The position numbers and the translations under genes were made by a program. A DNA stretch of 64,000 nucleotides from Nocardioides lijunqiniae (GTDB lineage: Bacteria; Actinomycetota; Actinomycetes; Propionibacteriales; Nocardioidaceae), in NCBI RefSeq assembly GCF_015024225.1, contig NZ_JACJGM010000015.1:94136-158135 (forward strand). The letters run 5' to 3'. Positions within the stretch are counted from its first letter, which is position 1. Each line of letters starts with the position of its first letter. The notes below the pieces were generated by a model that made no database searches, was not told the DNA's origin, and worked only from the letters and a program-made list of their open reading frames with translations. Positions 1 to 8,743 of this stretch are shown in pieces.

Positions 1-501
1 CTTCTCGGCGATCATCTGCGCCGAGCGGAACTGCGAGACCTCCTGGTCGCCGTAGCGCGCGACCCAGCCGGGCGACTCCGCGAACGGCGTCGTGAAGCCG
101 TAGGGCTGACCGACCACCATCGCCGAGGAGATCGGGATGGCCGACATGTTCTGCACGCCGCCGGCCACGACCAGGTCGACGGTGCCCGACATCACGCCCT
201 GCGCGGCGAAGTGGACGGCCTGCTGGCTCGAGCCGCACTGCCGGTCGATCGTGACCCCCGGGACGTGCTCGGGCAGGCCCGCCACGAGCCACGCGGTGCG
301 CGCCACGTCGCCGGCCTGGGAGCCGATCGTGTCGCAGCAGCCGAGGATGACGTCGTCGACGGCGCCGGGGTCGACGCCGCTGCGGCGCATCAGTGCACTC
401 AGCGCGTGCCCAGCCAGGTCGGCGGAGTGGACGCCGGAGAGCCCGCCGCCGCGGCGGCCGACCGGGGTGCGCACGGCGTCGACGATGTAGGCCTCAGGCA
501 C
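1..501 (-). CDS. fadA6: Acetyl-CoA acetyltransferase (thiolase), FadA6-like, 3' part missing
   Basis: The gene reads leftward out of the window, so only about 167 N-terminal residues are present. They begin VPEAYIVDAVRTPVGRR and carry the thiolase active-site segment DRQCGSSQQA, whose Cys is the acyl-accepting residue, followed by VVAGGVQNMS. The GTG start is preceded by GGAGG at a good distance. It lies 30 nt downstream of ipdF in the same direction and belongs to the leftward arm of a KstR2-controlled block. In mycobacteria FadA6 performs a late thiolytic step in breakdown of steroid rings C and D. The thiolase call is secure; the FadA6 assignment rests on the neighbourhood. Confidence 0.85.
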   Translation of the reverse strand, partial: MPEAYIVDAVRTPVGRRGGGLSGVHSADLAGHALSALMRRSGVDPGAVDDVILGCCDTIGSQAGDVARTAWLVAGLPEHVPGVTIDRQCGSSQQAVHFAAQGVMSGTVDLVVAGGVQNMSAIPISSAMVVGQPYGFTTPFAESPGWVARYGDQEVSQFRSAQMIAEK

Positions 502-531
502 GGGATCCTCCAGGGATGGTCGGGGCGCCGG

Positions 532-1332
532 TCATGCGTGCTGGCTGCTCACGGAGACGACCTCGCCGGTGAGGTAGGACGAGTAGTCGCTGGCGAGGAA
601 GACCATGACGTTGGCGATCTCCCACGGCTCGGCCGCGCGCCCGAAGGCCTCGCGACCCTTCAGCTCGGCGAGCAGCTCGTCGCTGGTGACCTTGGCGAGG
701 AAGGGGTGCATGGCCAGGCTCGGGGAGACGGCGTTGACGCGGATGCCGTGCTCGGCGACGTCCATCGCCGCACTGCGGGTCAGCGCCATGACGCCGGCCT
801 TGGCGGCGGCGTAGTGGGCCTGGCCCTCCTGGGCGCGCCAGCCGATGACCGAGGCGTTGTTGACGATCACGCCGCGGGTGCCGCGGGCGATCATCCGCCG
901 GGACGCGGCGCGCACGCACCGGAAGGTGCCGGTGAGGGTGACGTCGAGGACCAGCGACCACTGCTCGTCGGTCATGTCGAGGATCGAGGCGGTGCCGCCG
1001 AGGCCGGCGTTGTTGATCATCACCTCGACGCCGCCGAACGGCTCCGCCGCGTCGAGCAGCGCCTGGACGTCCTCCTCCTTCGTCACGTCGCAGCGCACCG
1101 AGGCGACCCGCTCCGCGCCGAACTCCGCGCCCAGCGCGTCGGTCGCCTCGGCGAGGCGGCGCTCGTGGGTGTCGCCGAGGACGACAGCCTGGGCACCCTC
1201 CTCGAGCACCTTGCGCGCCACGGCGGCGCCGATGCCGGCGCCGGCAGCGGCGGTCACCACGACGGTGTGGCCCGCGAGCAGGCCGTGGCCGGGGACGTAG
1301 GCGGGGGCGGGCTGCTCGGCGCGGGAGGTCAT
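532..1332 (-). CDS. ipdF: Short-chain dehydrogenase/reductase, IpdF-like
   Basis: A 266-residue classical SDR. It has a Rossmann glycine motif (TAAAGAGIGAAVA), the NNAG motif, a catalytic Ser region (VNNASVIGW) and YAAAK with the catalytic Tyr and Lys. Its ATG overlaps the fadE30 stop in a TCAT arrangement (ATGA on the coding strand), so the two are probably translationally coupled. In mycobacteria IpdF is the SDR encoded beside fadE30 and acts on a keto/hydroxy group of the HIP-CoA series. The family call is certain; the specific substrate is inferred from the surrounding fadE30, fadE31-33, fadD3 and kstR2 genes. Confidence 0.85.
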   Translation of the reverse strand: MTSRAEQPAPAYVPGHGLLAGHTVVVTAAAGAGIGAAVARKVLEEGAQAVVLGDTHERRLAEATDALGAEFGAERVASVRCDVTKEEDVQALLDAAEPFGGVEVMINNAGLGGTASILDMTDEQWSLVLDVTLTGTFRCVRAASRRMIARGTRGVIVNNASVIGWRAQEGQAHYAAAKAGVMALTRSAAMDVAEHGIRVNAVSPSLAMHPFLAKVTSDELLAELKGREAFGRAAEPWEIANVMVFLASDYSSYLTGEVVSVSSQHA

Positions 1333-2510
1333 CCTCGCGGCTCCTTCGGTAGGCCGAGCACCCGCTCGGCGATGATGTTGCGCTGGACCTCGTCGGAGCC
1401 GCCGTAGATCGTGTCGGCCCGGCTGAACAGGAAGAGCGTCTGCAGGTCGCTCAGACCGTACGGCGGTGCGGTCACCGTGAGTGCCTCGGCGCCCAGCACG
1501 TCCATGGCCAGCTCGCCGAGGTCGCGGTGCCAGCGGGCCCACAGGAGCTTGGAGACCGACGCCTCGGGGCCCTGCGAGCCGGAGTCGTAGGCGCTCAGGG
1601 TGCGCAGCGCGTGGGTGCGCATGACCTCGAGGCCCAGCCGCGCCTGCGCGATGCGGTCGGCGACGACCGGGTCGTCGAAGGCGCCGGTGCGCCGGGCCTC
1701 GGCCACCACCCGGTCGAGCTCGCGGGCGAAGCGGACCTGCTGGCCGATCGTGGAGACACCGCGCTCGAAGCCGAGCGTGGCCATGGCGACCCGCCAGCCG
1801 TCGCCGGGCTCCCCCACGACCAGTCCGGCCTCGGTCTCGGCGCCGTCGAAGAAGACCTCGTTGAACTCCGAGGTGCCGGTCAGCTGCTGGATCGGACGCA
1901 CCTCGACGCCGGGCTGGTCCATCGGCACCAGCAGGTAGGACAGCCCGGCGTGGCGCTGCGAGCCGGCCTCGGAGCGCGCGAGCACGAAGCACCAGTCGGC
2001 CTGGTGGGCCAGCGAGGTCCACACCTTCTGGCCGTCGAGCACCCAGCGGTCGCCCTCGAGCCGCGCCCTGGTGCGCACGCCGGCCAGGTCGGAGCCGGCG
2101 CCCGGCTCGGAGTAGCCCTGGCACCACAGCTCGGTGACGCCGACGATGCCGGGCAGGAAGCGCGCGCGCTGCTCGTCGGTGCCGAGCGCGATCAGGGTCG
2201 GGCCCAGGAGCTCCTCGCCGAGGTGGTTGACGGTCGCGGGGGCGTCCGAGCGGGCGTACTCCTCGTGGAAGATCACCTGCTGGAAGAGGCTGAGACCCCG
2301 ACCTCCGTGCTCCTCGGGCCAGCCGAGGCAGGTCCACCCGGCAGTCGCCAGGTGCTGGTTCCACGCGAGCCGCTCCGCGTGGGCCTCGTGCTCGCGCCCC
2401 GACCCGCCCAGGCCCTTGAGCTCGGCGAACTCCCCGACGAGGTTGTCCCCGAGCCAGGACCGCACCTCGTCGCGGAAGGCCTCGTCCGCCGCGGAGTAGG
2501 TCAGGTCCAT
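1329..2510 (-). CDS. fadE30: Acyl-CoA dehydrogenase, FadE30-like
   Basis: A 393-residue flavin acyl-CoA dehydrogenase. It contains the mid-domain GYSEPGAGSDLAG motif, the KVWTSLA segment and the C-terminal RNIIAERVLGLP tail. A GTG nine bases upstream (2519) is possible. I chose the ATG at 2510 because a -10-like TACGGT ends exactly 7 nt before it, mirroring the promoter of fadE31 on the other strand. It is the first gene of the leftward block fadE30-ipdF-fadA6. In mycobacteria FadE30 dehydrogenates a hydroxylated HIP-CoA intermediate of steroid C/D-ring degradation. Length and order agree with that orthologue. Confidence 0.88.
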   Translation of the reverse strand: MDLTYSAADEAFRDEVRSWLGDNLVGEFAELKGLGGSGREHEAHAERLAWNQHLATAGWTCLGWPEEHGGRGLSLFQQVIFHEEYARSDAPATVNHLGEELLGPTLIALGTDEQRARFLPGIVGVTELWCQGYSEPGAGSDLAGVRTRARLEGDRWVLDGQKVWTSLAHQADWCFVLARSEAGSQRHAGLSYLLVPMDQPGVEVRPIQQLTGTSEFNEVFFDGAETEAGLVVGEPGDGWRVAMATLGFERGVSTIGQQVRFARELDRVVAEARRTGAFDDPVVADRIAQARLGLEVMRTHALRTLSAYDSGSQGPEASVSKLLWARWHRDLGELAMDVLGAEALTVTAPPYGLSDLQTLFLFSRADTIYGGSDEVQRNIIAERVLGLPKEPRG

Positions 2511-2560
2511 GCTCCGCACCGTACCAAACCAAGCACTTGTTTGGTACGGTGCGACGCATG
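2508..2560. promoter_or_regulatory. KstR2 operator inside a symmetrical divergent promoter
   Basis: Positions 2528-2541 read ACCAAGCACTTGTT, an exact fit to the known KstR2 motif AnCAAGnnCTTGnT. On each side ACCAAA/TTTGGT arms run into a -10-like TACGGT (plus strand 2545-2550, minus strand 2518-2523). Each hexamer is followed by 7 nt and then the ATG of fadE31 (2558) or fadE30 (2510). The whole segment is nearly palindromic. Bound KstR2 would cover the -35 to -10 region of both promoters, so one site would repress both arms. The two transcripts are predicted to be leaderless. Confidence 0.88.
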
Positions 2561-3748
2561 AGCGAGCCCGCGACGAGCCTGGGGTTCACCGAGTCCGAGG
2601 AGGCCTTCCGGGCGGAGGCTCGGGCCTGGCTGGCCGAGCACCACCCGGGCCGGCTCCCCTCCATGGACACCGACGAGGGCGCCGCCGCCCACCGCGCCTG
2701 GGAGCGCACGCTCGCCGAGGGCCGCTGGTCGGTCGTGGGCTGGCCCGAGGAGTACGGCGGGCGCGACGCCTCGCTCACCGAGTGGGTGATCTTCGAGGAG
2801 GAGTACTACCTCAGCGGCGCTCCGACCCGGATCGCGCAGAACGGCATCTCGCTGCTCTCGCCGATCATCTTCGAGCACGGCACCCCCGACCAGCAGCAGC
2901 GCTTCCTGCCGCCGATGACCGACGGCACCGAGGTCTGGGCCCAGGCCTGGTCCGAGCCCGAGGCCGGCAGCGACCTCGCCGGGATCCGCAGCCGCGCCAC
3001 CCGCGACGACGCGCGTGGAGGCTGGGTGCTCGACGGCCAGAAGATCTGGAGCTCGCGCGCGCCGTTCGCCGACCGCGGCTTCGGCCTCTTCCGCAGCGAC
3101 CCGGACGCCGAGCGGCACCGCGGCCTGACGTACTTCCTCTTCCCCCTCGACGCCGACGGCGTCACGGTGCGCCCGATCGCCCAGCTCGACGGCGACGCGG
3201 GCTTCGCCGAGATCTTCTTCGAGGGCGTGTTCGTCCCCGACGCCGACGTGCTGGGCGGCGTGGGCGACGGCTGGCGCGTCGCGATGAGCACCGCCGGCAA
3301 CGAGCGCGGGCTCTCCTTGCGCGCCCCCGGCCGGTTCCTCGCCGCCGCCGACCGCCTCGTCGCGCTCTGGCAGGAGCGCGGCGCCACCGCACCGGGCCTG
3401 GCCGACCGGGTCGTCGACGCCTGGATCGGCGCGCACGCCTACCGGCTCTACACGTGGGGCACCGTCGACCGGCTCCAGGGCGGCGGCGACCTGGGCGCCG
3501 ACGGCAGCGTCAACAAGCTGTTCTGGTCCGAGCTCGACGTGGACCTGCACGAGACCGCGCTCGACCTGCTCGGCCCCGAGCAGGAGCTGCGCAGCGAGGG
3601 CGCGCCCCGCGACGGCGCCTGGGTCGACGACTACCTCTTCTCGCTGGGCGGCCCCATCTACGCCGGCACCAACGAGATCCAGCGCAACATCGTCGCCGAG
3701 CGCGTGCTCGGGCTGCCCCGAGGCGACAACCGGAGGGCGGGCGCATGA
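2558..3748 (+). CDS. fadE31: Acyl-CoA dehydrogenase, FadE31-like
   Basis: A 396-residue acyl-CoA dehydrogenase with QAWSEPEAGSDLAG in the mid domain and the C-terminal YAGTNEIQRNIVAERVLG segment. The ATG at 2558 is preferred because it lies 7 nt after a TACGGT hexamer. It overlaps fadE32 by four bases (ATGA), indicating translational coupling. In mycobacteria FadE31 pairs with the smaller FadE32 or FadE33 proteins to form heteromeric dehydrogenases in HIP catabolism. The same gene order here supports the same role. The substrate is not visible in the sequence. Confidence 0.87.
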   Translation: MSEPATSLGFTESEEAFRAEARAWLAEHHPGRLPSMDTDEGAAAHRAWERTLAEGRWSVVGWPEEYGGRDASLTEWVIFEEEYYLSGAPTRIAQNGISLLSPIIFEHGTPDQQQRFLPPMTDGTEVWAQAWSEPEAGSDLAGIRSRATRDDARGGWVLDGQKIWSSRAPFADRGFGLFRSDPDAERHRGLTYFLFPLDADGVTVRPIAQLDGDAGFAEIFFEGVFVPDADVLGGVGDGWRVAMSTAGNERGLSLRAPGRFLAAADRLVALWQERGATAPGLADRVVDAWIGAHAYRLYTWGTVDRLQGGGDLGADGSVNKLFWSELDVDLHETALDLLGPEQELRSEGAPRDGAWVDDYLFSLGGPIYAGTNEIQRNIVAERVLGLPRGDNRRAGA

Positions 3749-4722
3749 GGTTCTCCCTCTCGGAGGAGCAGCAGGCGTTCGGCCAGGCGGTCCAGGCCCT
3801 GCTCGCGGCCGCCGACGTCCCCGCCGCGACGCGCGCCTGGGCGAGCGGCGACACCACCGCGGGTGAGGCCCTCTGGGGCCGGCTCGGCGAGCTCGGGGTC
3901 ACCGCCCTGGCCATCCCCGAGGAGCTCGGCGGCATCGGCGGCTCGCCGCTCGACCTCGTCGTGGCGCTCGACCGGATCGGCTACCACGGTGCGCCCGGCC
4001 CGTACGTCGAGTCCCTCGCCCTGGCCCCTCTGCTCCTGGCCGGCACCTCGCAGCACGGACTGCTCGAGCAGCTGGCCGAGGGCGCCGCCCGGGTGAGCGT
4101 CGCGGCACCTCCCCTCGCGCCGTACGCGCTCGACGCGGAGTCCTCGCACACGTTCCTGCTCGCCGACGGCGCGCTGTCGCACGCGGTCGTGGAGCGGCCG
4201 CTCACCTCCGTCGACCCGGCCCGTCGGCTCGCCGCGGTGACCGCCGGCGAGGCCGTCGGCCAGGTGGGGCAGGCGACCGTCGACCTGGCGCTGGGCCACG
4301 CCGCCCTCGCCGCCTCGGCCGTCCTGGTCGGCGCCGGCCAGCGGCTGCTCGACGAGGCGGTCGTCTACGTCGGCCAGCGGCGCCAGTTCGGCCGCGCGAT
4401 CGGTGAGTACCAGGCGGTCAAGCACGCCCTGGCCGACGTGCGCGTGGCCCTCGACTTCGCGCGCCCGCTGGTGCACGGCGCCGCACTCGAGCTCGGCGAC
4501 CGCTCCGACGTCGCCGCGCGCGACGTCTCCGCCGCGAAGGTCGCCGCCTCGGAGGCCGCCCACCTCGCCGCCCGCACCGCCCTGCAGGTGCACGGCGCCG
4601 TCGGCTACACCCTCGAGCTCGACCTCAGCATCTGGATCCTCAAGGTGCGGGCCCTGGTCGGCGCGTGGGGCACACCGGCCCACCACCGGGCCCGCGTCCT
4701 CGCCAGCCTGACGGGAGCCTGA
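3745..4722 (+). CDS. fadE32: Acyl-CoA dehydrogenase subunit, FadE32-like
   Basis: A 325-residue short acyl-CoA dehydrogenase-family protein. It has an N-terminal helical domain (IPEELGGIGGSPLD), a reduced middle domain and a C-terminal domain with RRQFGRAIGEYQAVKHALADV. It lacks the RNII-ERVLG tail seen in fadE30 and fadE31, as expected of the small partner in a heteromeric enzyme. The start overlaps the fadE31 stop (ATGA), and the stop is followed after 2 nt by fadE33. The FadE32 role is inferred from gene order and size. Confidence 0.83.
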   Translation: MRFSLSEEQQAFGQAVQALLAAADVPAATRAWASGDTTAGEALWGRLGELGVTALAIPEELGGIGGSPLDLVVALDRIGYHGAPGPYVESLALAPLLLAGTSQHGLLEQLAEGAARVSVAAPPLAPYALDAESSHTFLLADGALSHAVVERPLTSVDPARRLAAVTAGEAVGQVGQATVDLALGHAALAASAVLVGAGQRLLDEAVVYVGQRRQFGRAIGEYQAVKHALADVRVALDFARPLVHGAALELGDRSDVAARDVSAAKVAASEAAHLAARTALQVHGAVGYTLELDLSIWILKVRALVGAWGTPAHHRARVLASLTGA

Positions 4723-4724
4723 CG

Positions 4725-5825
4725 ATGCGGTTCGCGCTGAGCGAGGAGCAGGAGGAGCTGGCCACCGCCGTGCGCGGGCTGGTCGAGCGCCGCGCCGGAA
4801 GCGTCGACGTCCGCGCGGCCGCCGCCTCGGAGCGCGGCTACGACGAGGAGCTCTGGGGCACCCTCAGCAGCCAGATCGGGGTCGCGGCCCTCGCCATCCC
4901 GGAGGACTACGGCGGCGCCGGCTTCGGGCTGTTCGAGACCCACGTCGTCCTGGAGCAGCTCGGGGCCTCGCTGACCCCCTCGCCCCTGCTGGGCTCGGCG
5001 GTCCTGGCCGCGCAGGCGGTCCTGGCCGCAGCGGGTCCCGCCGACTGCGAGCGGCTGCTGCCCGGCATCGCGGAGGGCACCTCGATCGCGGCGCTGGCGT
5101 GGGCCGACGCCCGCGGGCGCTGGCGCACGGACACGACCGACGTCCGGGCGACCGAGGGTGACGGCTGGACCCTCACGGGCAGCGCCACCCTGGTGCTCGG
5201 CGGCCCCACGGCCGACGTGCTGCTCGTGGTCGCCGACACCGGCGCGGGCCTCGGCCTCTTCGAGGTCGTCCCCGCGGACGCCGGCGTGACGCGGACCCCC
5301 ACCCCGGCCGTGGACCTCACCCTCCAGCTCGCCGAGGTGACCCTCGAGTCCGCCCCCGCGACCGCACTGTCGACGGACGCCGGGGAGGCGCTTGAGCGCG
5401 TCCGCGCGGTCGCCACCGTGGCCGTGACCGCACTCCAGGTCGGTGGCGCCCAGGCCGCGATGGACCGCACCGTCGCCTACCTCAAGGAACGCGAGCAGTT
5501 CGGCCGACCGCTCGGGTCGTTCCAGGCCCTCAAGCACCGGGCCGCCGACATGCTGGTCGCCGTGGAGACCGCCCGCTCGATGTCGTGGTCCGCCGCCTGG
5601 GCGGCGTCGGAGGACGGCCCGGACCTGCAGCTCCAGGCCTCCCTGGCCAAGGCCTGGTGCACCGACGCCTTCAACGCCGTCGCGGCCGAGGCCGTGCAGC
5701 TGCACGGCGGGATCGCGATCACCTGGGAGCACGACGCGCAGCTCTACTTCAAGCGCGCCCACGCCACCGCCCAGCTCTTCGGCGCCGCCCACGAGCACCG
5801 CGCACGGATCCTGCCGCACCTCTGA
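4725..5825 (+). CDS. fadE33: Acyl-CoA dehydrogenase subunit, FadE33-like
   Basis: A 366-residue acyl-CoA dehydrogenase-family protein related to fadE32. It begins MRFALSEEQEELA and has IPEDYGGAGFGLFE and REQFGRPLGSFQALKHRAADM. Its C-terminal domain carries HGGIAITWEHDAQLYFKRA, where the Glu sits in a position typical for the catalytic base of related enzymes. It starts 2 nt after the fadE32 stop and ends the rightward KstR2 arm, meeting a convergent gene 4 nt downstream. It is probably a partner of FadE31. Confidence 0.83.
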   Translation: MRFALSEEQEELATAVRGLVERRAGSVDVRAAAASERGYDEELWGTLSSQIGVAALAIPEDYGGAGFGLFETHVVLEQLGASLTPSPLLGSAVLAAQAVLAAAGPADCERLLPGIAEGTSIAALAWADARGRWRTDTTDVRATEGDGWTLTGSATLVLGGPTADVLLVVADTGAGLGLFEVVPADAGVTRTPTPAVDLTLQLAEVTLESAPATALSTDAGEALERVRAVATVAVTALQVGGAQAAMDRTVAYLKEREQFGRPLGSFQALKHRAADMLVAVETARSMSWSAAWAASEDGPDLQLQASLAKAWCTDAFNAVAAEAVQLHGGIAITWEHDAQLYFKRAHATAQLFGAAHEHRARILPHL

Positions 5826-5829
5826 CGCG

Positions 5830-6774
5830 TCAGGCGTCGGGGGCGAGCACCACGACCTTGCCGCTCAGCGTGCCCGCGGCCGCCTGGGTGTGCACGTCGA
5901 CCAGGTCCGCCAAGGGCACCCGGTGGGCGACGTCGACGCGCAGCTCGCCCCGGTCGACCCGCTCGACGAGACCGGCGAGCTGGTCGGCGTCGCTGCGGAC
6001 GTAGAGGTCGATGGCGCGCACGCCGCGGGCCTCGTCGCCGGGAGCCGGCATCCAGACCGTCGTGCTGACGACGACGCCGCCGTCGGCGACCCGGGCGGCC
6101 AGCGCCGCGAAGGTCTGGGGCTCGATGGGCGCGAGGTTGAGCAGGACGTCGACCGGCTGGTCGATTGCGGCGGCGACCTCGGTGGCGGCGTGGTCGACCA
6201 CCTCGTCCGCGCCGAGGTCCAGGACGTGCTGGCGACTGCGCTGGTCGGCGGTGGCGATGACGTGGGCTCCCGCCTCGTGGGCGAGCTGGACGGCGTACCC
6301 GCCGACCGCGCCGCTCGCGCCGTTGACCAGGATCCGCTGCCCCGCCTTGAGCCCGGCGTGCTCGAAGAGCGCCTGCCAGGCCGTCAGCCCCACCAGCGGC
6401 AGGGCCGCGGCGTCGGTCAGCGGGATGCTCGTCGGCGCGGCCGCCAAGGCCTCGGCCGGCGCGAGCGCGAGCTCGGCGGCCGCCCCGTCGCCCACCATCG
6501 GCAGGAAGCCGATGACGGCGTCGCCGACCGCCCAGCCGCTGACGCCCTCGCCCAGCGCGTCGACCGTGCCGGCGACGTCGAGGCCCGGGGTGTGCGGCAG
6601 CGCGACCGGGATCGGGCCCTGCATGTAGCCCGCGCGGATGTTGCCCTCGACGGAGTTGAACGTCGTCGCGGCGACGCGGAGGCGGACCTGACCCGGCCCG
6701 GGGGTGGGTGTCTCGACGTCCTCGTAGCGGAGGACCTGCGGGTCGCCGAACTCGTGGAACCGAACTGCCTTCAT
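5830..6774 (-). CDS. Zinc-independent MDR (quinone oxidoreductase-like) NADP-dependent reductase
   Basis: A 314-residue medium-chain dehydrogenase/reductase. The N-terminal GroES-like domain starts MKAVRFHEFGDPQVLRYED. The nucleotide-binding domain carries NGASGAVGGYAVQLA. No structural-zinc cysteine cluster is visible, so it fits the quinone oxidoreductase/enoyl reductase branch. The start is supported by GAAGGG upstream. It is convergent with fadE33 and separates the two KstR2 blocks. No KstR2 motif is visible in front of it, so a role in steroid metabolism is possible but unsupported. Confidence 0.75.
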   Translation of the reverse strand: MKAVRFHEFGDPQVLRYEDVETPTPGPGQVRLRVAATTFNSVEGNIRAGYMQGPIPVALPHTPGLDVAGTVDALGEGVSGWAVGDAVIGFLPMVGDGAAAELALAPAEALAAAPTSIPLTDAAALPLVGLTAWQALFEHAGLKAGQRILVNGASGAVGGYAVQLAHEAGAHVIATADQRSRQHVLDLGADEVVDHAATEVAAAIDQPVDVLLNLAPIEPQTFAALAARVADGGVVVSTTVWMPAPGDEARGVRAIDLYVRSDADQLAGLVERVDRGELRVDVAHRVPLADLVDVHTQAAAGTLSGKVVVLAPDA

Positions 6775-6934
6775 GGCGTGCTGCCCTTCTCGGGGATTCG
6801 CGTGAGTGATGCTGACGCTAGTCCTAAGCGGACGAATTCGTCCATATATTCCCTGGCCTCGTCCACCTCGGCAGCCGGGGCGCCCCGCTGACGTGCGCGG
6901 AGCAGGAGAGGCGGCGCGAAGGTCGGCGCGCCGG

Positions 6935-7716
6935 TCAGGACCGGGAGTCCCAGAGGGCGCGGTAGTAGTCGATCCGCTCCGCATCGGGAGCGATGCCGTA
7001 GACCTCGAAGAAGAGGCCGTCCCAGCCCGGACCGTAGTTCCACTCGAGGCTCATGGCACCGATGGCCAGATCGGCCCACCGGTCGGCGACCGCGAGGTCA
7101 CCGACGTCGACGTGCGCGGCGAAGGATCCCCGGCTGTCGACGAGCGTGTTGGGGGCGCAAGCATCGCCATGCACGAGGACCGGGTCCTGGACCGGGGACG
7201 TGGACCGAGCTCGAGTGACGCTCGAGGGGCCCAGGACAGCCAGTGCGGCGGCACTGCGTCCAGCGGCAGCGCGTGCAGGCGCCGGAGGCCTATGGCGATG
7301 GCGCGCACGGCTTGCTTTGGCTCCGCGCGCCAGCACTCGTCCACCGCACTGTCGGCGTCCAGCGCGGCCGTCACCATCCATTGCCCGGTCCCGTCGTCAC
7401 CGGCCGCCAGCCCTCGCGCCGCCGGATGCCGCCCCTCCAACCACCGCAGTCGTTCCACCTCTCGGCCGAGGTCGACGCCGGCGGTGTGTGGACTCCACTT
7501 GACGTACCGGTCGCCGATCCGCCAGGTCTGGCCACCTACCTGGTTCCGCCACACCAGCTCGGGCGCGACTGGGTCCGCCGCGGCGCTCTGCCGAAGGATC
7601 GCTTGCAGGATCGGGGCCGGATCCTCACCCGGCTCGAGAGTGCGGAAATGAAGGTTCCACGCGGCCTCGGTGTCGTCGGGACCCTCCAGGCCGTGAGACT
7701 CGGCCTCGTTCACCAT
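6935..7716 (-). pseudogene. Aminoglycoside phosphotransferase (APH family), frameshifted
   Basis: Two overlapping frames together make one APH-type kinase. The upstream frame (from about 7716) gives the N-lobe with VGGQTWRIGDRYVKWSP and runs to about LPLDAVPPHWLSWAP. The downstream frame supplies the C-lobe with the catalytic loop VLVHGDACAPNTLV, the metal-binding HVDVGDLAVADRWADLA and a normal end at DYYRALWDSRS. The frame change falls near 7180-7250 and equals loss of one base or gain of two. The rest of both lobes is well conserved, so the lesion is either recent or an assembly error. If repaired it would encode about 260 residues, a normal APH(3')-like length. Confidence 0.7.
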
Positions 7717-7795
7717 CGAAGGGACCCCAGACCGGCCACGTACCGGAGGGGGGTCACGGACATCGGTCGATGCACCCGTTCACGATAGGCCCGCG

Positions 7796-8065
7796 TCAGG
7801 GCCGGGCGGGACGCCAGCGCGCCTTGAGCACCTGGACCGCGCCATACGCGAGCAGGCACACCCCGACGACCCCCAGGATGACCGCGACGAGCGCCGCGTC
7901 CTGGTCGCCGTAGGTGGCCGGGGCACTGCAGGGCCCGACCTCGGTCTCGAAGCAGGTGTTGTCCCTCGGCCAGTCCTTCTCAGCGATTCGTCCTGCGATC
8001 GCGAGCAGCACACCGCCGACCACGAACGCGCACCACGGAAGCGTGTCTCGCAGAACCTGGCGCAT
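7796..8065 (-). CDS. Small two-helix membrane protein
   Basis: An 89-residue protein not recognised as a named family. It starts MRQVLRDTLPWCAF and has two hydrophobic segments (about residues 12-27 and 60-80). The loop between them contains two Cys (CFETEVGPC) that could form an extracytoplasmic disulfide. It is divergent from the TetR gene that starts 74 nt away. Codon use is ordinary for the region. Function unknown. Confidence 0.55.
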   Translation of the reverse strand: MRQVLRDTLPWCAFVVGGVLLAIAGRIAEKDWPRDNTCFETEVGPCSAPATYGDQDAALVAVILGVVGVCLLAYGAVQVLKARWRPARP

Positions 8066-8138
8066 GCCGGCATGCTGGCACAGGCCGCGCTTCTCGGGGC
8101 GTCTGCATCCTCGGCCTGCACCCACGGTTGAATGAGTC

Positions 8139-8714
8139 ATGGCCGACACGGGCGCCGGGGCTCGGCGCGAGCTGCGCAGCGACGCGCACCGCAACCGCGA
8201 GCGGGTCGTGACGGCCGCCGTCGCCGCGCTGCACCGCGAGGGCCTGGCGGTGCCGATGGCCACGATCGCGGCGGACGCCGGCGTGGGGGTCGGGACGCTC
8301 TACCGGCACTTCCCCACGAGGGAGGAGCTGCTGGAGGAGCTGACCCACCGGTCGTTCCGGCTGATGGTCGACCGGCTCGCGCACGCCCGCGAGGCCGGTG
8401 GCACCGCGACCGAGGTCCTGCGCGCCTTCCTGCGAGCCGTCATCGCCGACCGCGACGACATGGTGCTGCCGTCGACCGGCGGCCCGGCGAGCCCCGGGAA
8501 GGCGGCCCGGGCGGTGCAGGCCGAGCTGCACCGTGGCATCCGCGAGGTGCTGGACCTGGGCGCGGCGGACGGCACCGTCGTGCGCGACGTCGCGGTGTCC
8601 GACATCGCCTGGCTCGGCGCCACCCTCGCGCAGCCCGGCCGGCCGGGCGCCGCGTGGGAGCGGGTCTGCCTCCGCCTGCTCGACACCTACCTCGCCGGCC
8701 TCCGGACCCCCTGA
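8139..8714 (+). CDS. TetR/AcrR family transcriptional regulator
   Basis: A 191-residue TetR-type repressor. The N-terminal helix-turn-helix reads MATIAADAGVGVGTLYRHFPTREEL, a classical TetR signature. The C-terminal ligand domain ends at LDTYLAGLRTP. It is followed by a convergent SDR gene and has a divergent small membrane protein upstream. The SDR at 8744-9490 is a plausible target but no operator was identified. Confidence 0.88.
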   Translation: MADTGAGARRELRSDAHRNRERVVTAAVAALHREGLAVPMATIAADAGVGVGTLYRHFPTREELLEELTHRSFRLMVDRLAHAREAGGTATEVLRAFLRAVIADRDDMVLPSTGGPASPGKAARAVQAELHRGIREVLDLGAADGTVVRDVAVSDIAWLGATLAQPGRPGAAWERVCLRLLDTYLAGLRTP

Positions 8715-8743
8715 CCCCCGATCCCCGGCCCCGAGGGCTCAGG

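Noticed and set aside
2511..2519. GTG at 2519 as the fadE30 start
   Set aside because: It would fall inside the -10-like element; the ATG at 2510 has ideal leaderless spacing and mirrors fadE31.
532..2778. A 748-codon minus-strand open frame spanning the SDR and the dehydrogenase region
   Set aside because: Only its last part is the real SDR (from 1332). The upstream part is an Arg/Pro/Gly-rich out-of-frame reading of fadE30, typical of high-GC DNA.
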